Source: Bradyrhizobium monzae
GTDB lineage: Bacteria > Pseudomonadota > Alphaproteobacteria > Rhizobiales > Xanthobacteraceae
Reading direction: 5' to 3'
Assembly (NCBI RefSeq): GCF_021458635.1
Contig: NZ_JAIRDQ010000002.1
Location: forward strand, 186,001 to 250,000
DNA length: 64,000 nucleotides
Shown here piece after piece: positions 58,959 through 64,000 of the stretch (position 1 is the first letter of the stretch; every line of letters starts with the position of its first letter). The notes under the pieces were generated by a model. The model worked only from the letters and a program-made list of their open reading frames with translations. It was not told where the DNA came from and ran no database searches. Made by a program: the position numbers and the translations under genes.

Positions 58959-60077
58959 ATGGCGTTTTCCGGATTGGGTCTGCATCTCGGCAATCTGTCG
59001 CGCTTGTCGAACGCGCAAACGCGTTCGATCAGTCCTGAGAATTTCACCGGCGAAAAGGGCAAGGGCGGCATGTCCGTCGACGGGCCCGCGGCACCTCAGG
59101 CCCGCGATCTTGGGCAAGGCTGGAAGGTTTCGCCGTTTGTCGTGATCGAGCCCGGCGCGACGTTCACGCTCGCCGACATTGAGGGCCAGGGCGCCATCCA
59201 GCAGATCTGGATGACGCTGGCGCGCGGGCGTCTGCGCCATTCGATCCTGCGGGTCTACTGGGACGGCCAGGAGCATCCGAGCGTGGAATGCCCGGCCGGC
59301 GACTTCTTCGCCTGCGGATGGGAGGAGTTTGCACAAGTGTCGTCGCTCGCAGTTTGCGTCAATCCGGGCCGCGCCTTCAACTGCTATTGGGAAATGCCGT
59401 TCCGCAAGCACGCGCGCTTCACGATGGAGAACCGCAGCGAGGAAGCGCTCACCGTCTACTACCAGATCAACTATACCCTGACCGAAGTGCCCGAGGACTG
59501 CGCGTATTTTCATGCGCAGTTTCGCCGCACCAATCCGCTCCCCTACAAGGAGGTCTACACCATCCTCGACAGTGTCAGCGGGCGCGGCCAGTATATCGGC
59601 ACCTACATGGCCTGGGGCGTCAACAACAATGGCTGGTGGGGCGAAGGCGAGATCAAGTTCTTCATCGACGGCGATGGTGAATTCCCGACCATCTGCGGCA
59701 CCGGCACCGAGGATTATTTCTGCGGCGCGTACAATTTCGATCCCTATGTGGCGCATTCCGGCCGCGGCGCCGTGCAGCAATCGCGCTACCAGGAATTCAC
59801 CACGCCCTATGCCGGCCTGCCGCAGGTGATCCGTCCCGACGGCGTCTACAAATCGCAGCAGCGCTTCGGCATGTATCGCTGGCACATCCCGGACCCCATC
59901 CGCTTCCAGAGCGACCTCCGCGTCACCATCCAGGCTTTGGGCTGGCGAACGGGACTCAAGGAGGCGAAATATCTCCCGCTACAGGACGACATCGCGTCCG
60001 TGGCGTTCTGGTACCAGACGCTGCCGGCCGCGCCGTTCCCCAAACTGGCCGACCCGGAATATCTCGAGATCGACTAG
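58959..60077 (+). CDS. DUF2961 / GH172-family protein
   Basis: 372 residues with no signal peptide, so probably cytoplasmic. The jelly-roll blocks [11 protein letters not shown] (about 79-89), [30 protein letters not shown] (about 227-239) and [15 protein letters not shown] (about 247-260) define DUF2961, now glycoside hydrolase family 172 (alpha-fructo- or arabinofuranosidases). Glu229 and Glu251 are at the spacing expected for the catalytic pair (inference). Finding it between fatty-acid-type genes is odd. It starts 92 bases after the ligase and ends 23 before the dehydrogenase. Confidence 0.85.
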   Translation: MAFSGLGLHLGNLSRLSNAQTRSISPENFTGEKGKGGMSVDGPAAPQARDLGQGWKVSPFVVIEPGATFTLADIEGQGAIQQIWMTLARGRLRHSILRVYWDGQEHPSVECPAGDFFACGWEEFAQVSSLAVCVNPGRAFNCYWEMPFRKHARFTMENRSEEALTVYYQINYTLTEVPEDCAYFHAQFRRTNPLPYKEVYTILDSVSGRGQYIGTYMAWGVNNNGWWGEGEIKFFIDGDGEFPTICGTGTEDYFCGAYNFDPYVAHSGRGAVQQSRYQEFTTPYAGLPQVIRPDGVYKSQQRFGMYRWHIPDPIRFQSDLRVTIQALGWRTGLKEAKYLPLQDDIASVAFWYQTLPAAPFPKLADPEYLEID

Positions 60078-60100
60078 CCCGACGCCTGAGGAGGTCCACC

Positions 60101-61312
60101 ATGCTCTACCCGATGTCGCCAAAGGTCGTCGAGCTCAAGCACAAGCTCGAGAGCTTCATGGACCGGCACATCTACCCCAACGAGGAGCGATTTTATCGCG
60201 AGGCGGAAGAGCTTGGTCCGTGGAAGGTCTATCCTGTCGTCGAGGAGCTGAAGCCGCTCGCACGCGCGGAGGGCCTGTGGAATCTGTTCCTGCCGGAATC
60301 GAGCCACGGCGCGGGCCTCACCAATCTCGAATATGCTCCGCTCTGCGAGGTGATGGGCCGCTCGCACTTGGCGCCGGAGGTGTTCAACTGCTCGGCGCCC
60401 GACACCGGCAACATGGAGGTGCTGGAGCGCTACGGCACGAAAGAGGACAAGGAGCGCTGGCTGAAGCCGCTGCTCGCAGGCGAAATCCGTTCCTGCTTCG
60501 CCATGACCGAGCCTGCGGTCGCCTCATCCGACGCGACCAACATCGAGAGCTCGATCGTACGCGACGGCGACCATTACGTCGTCAACGGCCGCAAATGGTA
60601 CACGACCAACGCGACCGACCCGCGCTGCAAAATCTGCATCTTCATGGGCAAGACCGATCCTGACAATGCCGACCGCCACAAGCAGCAATCCATGATCCTC
60701 GTGCCGATGGACACGCCCGGCATCGAGGTCAAGCGGCCCCTGCCCGTGTTCGGCTTCTACGGCGTGCCCGACCGCGCCTCGGAGGTGATCTTCACCAATG
60801 TGCGGGTCCCGAAGGGGAACATGCTGCTCGGCGAAGGCCGTGGTTTCGAGATCGCACAGGGCCGCCTCGGCCCCGGCCGCATCCATCATTGCATGCGGCT
60901 GATCGGACTTGCCGAACGCACGCTGGAAAAGATGTGCCGGCGCGTTCGCAGCCGCGTCGCCTTCGGCAAGCCGGTCTCGGAGCAGACGGTGACCCAGGAG
61001 CGCATTGCCGAAGCCCGCATCATGATCGAGCAGGCCCGGCTATTGACGCTGAACGCCGCCTACGCGATGGACACCGTCGGCAACAAGGTCGCGAAAGCCG
61101 AGATCGCGATGATCAAGGTCGCCGTTCCCAACATGGCCTGCCAGGTCATCGACTGGGCGATCCAGGCCCATGGCGGCGGCGGCACCTCGAACGATTTTGG
61201 CCTGACGCAGGCCTACGCCACCGCACGCCTGCTTCGCCTCGCCGACGGGCCGGACGAGGTGCACCGAAACCAGATCGCGCGGTTCGAGCTGAAGAAATAT
61301 TCGAACGCGTAG
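60101..61312 (+). CDS. Acyl-CoA dehydrogenase
   Basis: 403 residues, FAD enzyme that desaturates acyl-CoA. Blocks: [19 protein letters not shown] (about 131-149, FAD and substrate), GRKWYTTNA, the [11 protein letters not shown] helix and the C-terminal [20 protein letters not shown]. The Glu in [15 protein letters not shown] is the probable catalytic base, as in the ACAD10/11-like branch. GAGGAGG precedes the ATG. It is the last gene of the ligase unit; the stop is seven bases from the convergent HlyD stop. Confidence 0.92.
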   Translation: MLYPMSPKVVELKHKLESFMDRHIYPNEERFYREAEELGPWKVYPVVEELKPLARAEGLWNLFLPESSHGAGLTNLEYAPLCEVMGRSHLAPEVFNCSAPDTGNMEVLERYGTKEDKERWLKPLLAGEIRSCFAMTEPAVASSDATNIESSIVRDGDHYVVNGRKWYTTNATDPRCKICIFMGKTDPDNADRHKQQSMILVPMDTPGIEVKRPLPVFGFYGVPDRASEVIFTNVRVPKGNMLLGEGRGFEIAQGRLGPGRIHHCMRLIGLAERTLEKMCRRVRSRVAFGKPVSEQTVTQERIAEARIMIEQARLLTLNAAYAMDTVGNKVAKAEIAMIKVAVPNMACQVIDWAIQAHGGGGTSNDFGLTQAYATARLLRLADGPDEVHRNQIARFELKKYSNA

Positions 61313-61318
61313 AGACGA

Positions 61319-62185
61319 CTAGTTCAACACCTCCACCGTCGCCGAGCGGCCGGCGACCAGCGACATTCCGTCGGGCACAGGATCCAGCGCGATGCGCACG
61401 GGCACGCGCTGGGCGAGCCGCACCCAGCTGAAGGTCGGGTTGACGTTGGCGAGCAGGTTTGCGCCCTCGGCGCGGTCGCGGTCCTCGATGCCGGCGGCGA
61501 TACTCTCGACATGGCCCGACAGCGTGCCCTTCTCGCCCATCAGGCGAACCTGCACCTTGTCGCCGATGCGGATACGCGCGAGTTTCGTCTCCTCGAAATA
61601 GCCTTCCACATGCAGCGTGTCGCTGTCGACCAGCGCCATCACGCCCTTCCCGGCGGTGACGTAGGCGCCGGGTCGCAGATCCATGTTGGTGATCACACCG
61701 TTCACGGAGGCATGGACCTCGCTGCGATCGAGATTGAGCTGGGCGACTGCGCGGTCGGCAACTGCCTGATCGAAGGCCGCCTTGGCCTGGAGCTGGGTCG
61801 CGAGCACCTGCTCCTGCTTCTGTTGCGAAACGGCATCGGTGGTCAACGTGCTGTAGCGCTTCAGATCGGCATTGGCCTGATCCAGCGTGGCCTGATGACC
61901 CGCCACCGACGCATCAGCCTGCCGCAACGCCAGCGCGAACCGCTCACGATCGATCTTGAACAGCACATCGCCGCGATGGACCTTCTGGTTGTCCTTGACC
62001 AGCACGTCGGTGACGAAGCCGGAGACGTCCGGCGCGACCTGCACCACGTCGGCGCGCACGCGGCCGTCACGAGTCCAAGGCGACTCCATGTAATAGACCC
62101 ACAATTCGCGACCCACGCCGAGCGCCGCGATGACCACGATGACCGTGACCACCAGCCGGCCGATCCAGGCAAAATTCCCTTTCAT
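61319..62185 (-). CDS. HlyD-family membrane fusion protein (AaeA/EmrA-like)
   Basis: 288 residues from the ATG at 62185 (the frame upstream is shadow). One N-terminal membrane helix (WIGRLVVTVIVVIAALGVGR), then VAPDVSGFVTDVLVKDNQ lipoyl half, a helical hairpin (about 85-150) and the second half SVNGVITNMDLRPGAYV. It bridges periplasm to the FUSC permease. It overlaps the DUF1656 gene by four bases. Together the three genes match the AaeXAB p-hydroxybenzoate efflux layout. Confidence 0.9.
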   Translation of the reverse strand: MKGNFAWIGRLVVTVIVVIAALGVGRELWVYYMESPWTRDGRVRADVVQVAPDVSGFVTDVLVKDNQKVHRGDVLFKIDRERFALALRQADASVAGHQATLDQANADLKRYSTLTTDAVSQQKQEQVLATQLQAKAAFDQAVADRAVAQLNLDRSEVHASVNGVITNMDLRPGAYVTAGKGVMALVDSDTLHVEGYFEETKLARIRIGDKVQVRLMGEKGTLSGHVESIAAGIEDRDRAEGANLLANVNPTFSWVRLAQRVPVRIALDPVPDGMSLVAGRSATVEVLN

Positions 62186-62388
62186 GAGAGACACTCCGAG
62201 AGATAGACGACGCCGCCGAGAAGGCAGACGAAAATCGCGAAATCGAACAATGCGCGGTGCCAGACCAGTCGGTAGAGGTCGAAGCGCTGCATCAGCCGGC
62301 GCAGAAGCGCGCTCAGCACATAGGCGACGATGACCCAGAGCAGAAGCGCCGGCACGAGCACACCATAGATGTCGACCACATATCTCAT
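62182..62388 (-). CDS. DUF1656-family small membrane protein (AaeX-like)
   Basis: 68 residues from the ATG at 62388. MRYVVDIYGVLVPALLLWVI starts with the usual DUF1656 pattern and has two membrane helices, the second FDFAIFVCLLGGVVYL. It sits between the permease and adaptor genes with four-base overlaps on both sides. It is a common but poorly understood third component of AaeAB-like efflux systems. Confidence 0.88.
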   Translation of the reverse strand: MRYVVDIYGVLVPALLLWVIVAYVLSALLRRLMQRFDLYRLVWHRALFDFAIFVCLLGGVVYLSECLS

Positions 62389-64000
62389 GCCGCCACACTC
62401 GCATCTGCGCGCGGCCGATAGGCCGGCGCGTCCGGGAACAGGCCGCGGCGGATGCCGACCAGGCCGATCAGCGCATCTTCGCGCGCGCTGTCGTTGGGAT
62501 CCTTCACCGCCTGCGCCAAAGCCCGATCGACGCTGGTCAGGAGTTCGCGCGGCATTCCGCCGCCCGCATAGTTGCGGCAGGCGATGGCGAGCTGGTCGAG
62601 CATGTCGTCGATCACGGAGATGGTCATCGCCGCAAGCCCATAGCGCGCACGGCGCAGATCGATGATGTTGATCCCGATGCGGAGCTGCACGAGACTGTCG
62701 GCGTCGCGCCGGTCGCTCTCCGACAGGAAGGCGATGCGCTGCACCAGAAGCCCGAGACGGTGCAGCATGAGGCCGGCAAACTCCGCGCGGTCGCGCTTGC
62801 CCCGCCGTTCGGCGGCAACCGCGATCGTGATCCAGCTCGACAGCACCAGGCGATTGGCGATCCACTCCGCGCCCACCCCGCGCGCGATCCGCGTCACCAC
62901 CTCGGCGATGAGGACGCCGACGAAGAAGGCGACGGCGGAATTGGCGTAGGAGGCGAAATCCGCGATGTAGGTCGATTGCAGCGCAAGCAGCGTCGCGGTG
63001 TTGGCCGCGAGCGCCATGCCGGTGCCCGCCGTTGCCGGCCGCGCGATCAGGAAACCATAGAGCAGGAAAGTCGGTGCCAGCGCGACGACCAGAACCTCGA
63101 TATGGGAGATCGCAGGAACCAGCGCGAACAGATAGATCGCAACGACCACGATCGCGACCAGCGACCACAGGCCAAAACTGCGGATGAAGCGCGCGGGTTC
63201 GTCCTGGGCCGCGAAGAACGAGCAGGCCACCGCCGCCATCATCGGCGCCGAGGAGCCATCGGGCCAACCCGTGCCGATCCAGAACGCGCAGCAGATCAGG
63301 ATCGCCACGGCCGCACCGGCCGCCGACCACAGCGCGAGCCCGCGATCCCGGTGGCGCACGGGCGCGGCGCCGGCTTCGGAATGGAAGGCCAGATCGAGGC
63401 TCGAGACATTGTGGTTCTCGGCGATCGCCTGGGTCAGCTCGCGACAGTCGCGCGAGAGATCGACGAGCTCGCGCAGTCGCGACAGCAGGCTCGTGACAAT
63501 GATCCGCTCCCAGGATGCGCCGTCATCGAGCACCGCCTGCCGTTCCGCAATCATCGCGCGAATCCGCTCGGCCGGTTGTCGTGCGCCGACGTCGCTGACG
63601 ATCCACTGCGCGAGATCCTCCAGCAATCGCTTCAGCTCCGGCTGCCGGCGCAGAGCCTCCTCCCCCAGCGCAGACAGCCGGTCCTCCAGGGAGGCGATCA
63701 CGGGCAGCAGCATCAGCATGCGCAGCCGGATCTCACCGAGGCCGGTCACCGCATTGCGATCGGTCAGCCGGTCATAGGCGAGATGGGCGGAGAGCGTGTC
63801 GATCTCGACGATATCGGTCGCGAGCTTGAGGCGCTTGCCGCGGCGGGTTTCGTTGGTACCCTCACGCAGCAGGACGGCCTGACTGAGACGACGCGCATCC
63901 AGGAGCCAGCTGCCGACACGGCCGGCGACCGCCGGCGCGACGCTGCGGGGAAACACGATGGTGGAGACCAGGCTGGCGCAGATGATGCCCAGCGAGATTT
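62385..64000 (-). CDS. FUSC-family (AaeB-like) aromatic acid efflux permease, N-terminus outside window
   Basis: At least 538 codons; the frame stays open to the window edge, and hydrophobic residues upstream of 63956 show that the start lies beyond. The visible part has the loop between the two membrane bundles (helical, about 65-180), then a second bundle starting IGTGWPDGSSAPMMAAVACS (the FUSC 2 motif) with six segments, and a helical C-terminus. Exports hydroxybenzoic or other aromatic acids with the HlyD protein. No regulator is visible before the edge. Confidence 0.9.
   Translation of the reverse strand, partial: ISLGIICASLVSTIVFPRSVAPAVAGRVGSWLLDARRLSQAVLLREGTNETRRGKRLKLATDIVEIDTLSAHLAYDRLTDRNAVTGLGEIRLRMLMLLPVIASLEDRLSALGEEALRRQPELKRLLEDLAQWIVSDVGARQPAERIRAMIAERQAVLDDGASWERIIVTSLLSRLRELVDLSRDCRELTQAIAENHNVSSLDLAFHSEAGAAPVRHRDRGLALWSAAGAAVAILICCAFWIGTGWPDGSSAPMMAAVACSFFAAQDEPARFIRSFGLWSLVAIVVVAIYLFALVPAISHIEVLVVALAPTFLLYGFLIARPATAGTGMALAANTATLLALQSTYIADFASYANSAVAFFVGVLIAEVVTRIARGVGAEWIANRLVLSSWITIAVAAERRGKRDRAEFAGLMLHRLGLLVQRIAFLSESDRRDADSLVQLRIGINIIDLRRARYGLAAMTISVIDDMLDQLAIACRNYAGGGMPRELLTSVDRALAQAVKDPNDSAREDALIGLVGIRRGLFPDAPAYRPRADASVAA

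Noticed and set aside
1-64000. CRISPR arrays, rRNA genes, insertion-sequence transposases
   Set aside because: Searched by eye on both strands; no spaced repeat array, rRNA-like block or DDE/HUH transposase was seen.

Overview
The window looks like a chromosomal segment of a Bradyrhizobium-like alphaproteobacterium. This is inferred from high GC, dense leucine/aromatic-type ABC transporters, an IalB-family protein, DUF6894 and other small proteins typical of that group, and many LuxR/AraC-type solo regulators. No rRNA genes or CRISPR arrays are visible. One tRNA (Gln, CUG anticodon) is present, and it carries an integrated element.

Layout. 1-4140: end of an RND adaptor gene, its RND pump and an IalB-family periplasmic protein. 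4171-8799 (leftward): a complete branched-chain-amino-acid-type ABC importer (livKHMGF order). 9053-13817: a split myo-inositol locus, iolD-iolE leftward and iolG plus an inositol-monophosphatase-family gene rightward, with a GGAA-N6-TTCC site in the divergent promoter. 13910-18208: an AfuABC/FbpABC-type importer that may take up sugar or inositol phosphates (inference).

18828-32918 is a 14.1-kb prophage-like island inserted into the 3' end of tRNA-Gln. It is bounded by a perfect 17-bp direct repeat. Inside each boundary lie 13-bp-spaced iterons (core GGTTACGAG), probably integrase arm sites. The integrase is cut off before its catalytic domain. The rest is one tightly packed leftward run of head, packaging and partial tail genes in a non-canonical order: portal, tail-assembly I, protease, capsid, HNH, connector, head closure, TerS, TerL and tape measure. 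There are no recognisable lysis, repressor, replication, tail-tube or tail-fibre genes. One rightward membrane-protein gene interrupts the run as a moron. This is the most unusual part of the window.

33149-37013: an acid-sugar catabolic operon (DapA-family, DUF1537 kinase, PdxA2-type dehydrogenase) facing an IclR regulator that has lost its DNA-binding half. 37055-38525: a small protein, RNase Z and an amidase remnant. 38534-43948: a TetR repressor divergent from a MexEF-type RND system, with a perfect TetR-like operator. 43945-51046: a TauE/SafE permease, small proteins, three related PAS-LuxR regulators and an AraC regulator, several with palindromes upstream. 51299-54291: small periplasmic and hypothetical proteins, a MaoC hydratase, two overlapping mini-ORFs and a lytic transglycosylase. 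54352-61312: a Baeyer-Villiger-type monooxygenase plus AroE-like dehydrogenase, divergent from an acyl-CoA ligase, a GH172/DUF2961 protein and an acyl-CoA dehydrogenase. 61319-64000: an HlyD/DUF1656/FUSC (AaeAXB-like) aromatic-acid efflux operon that runs off the right edge.

All identifications come from reading motifs and gene order by eye. No database search was run.
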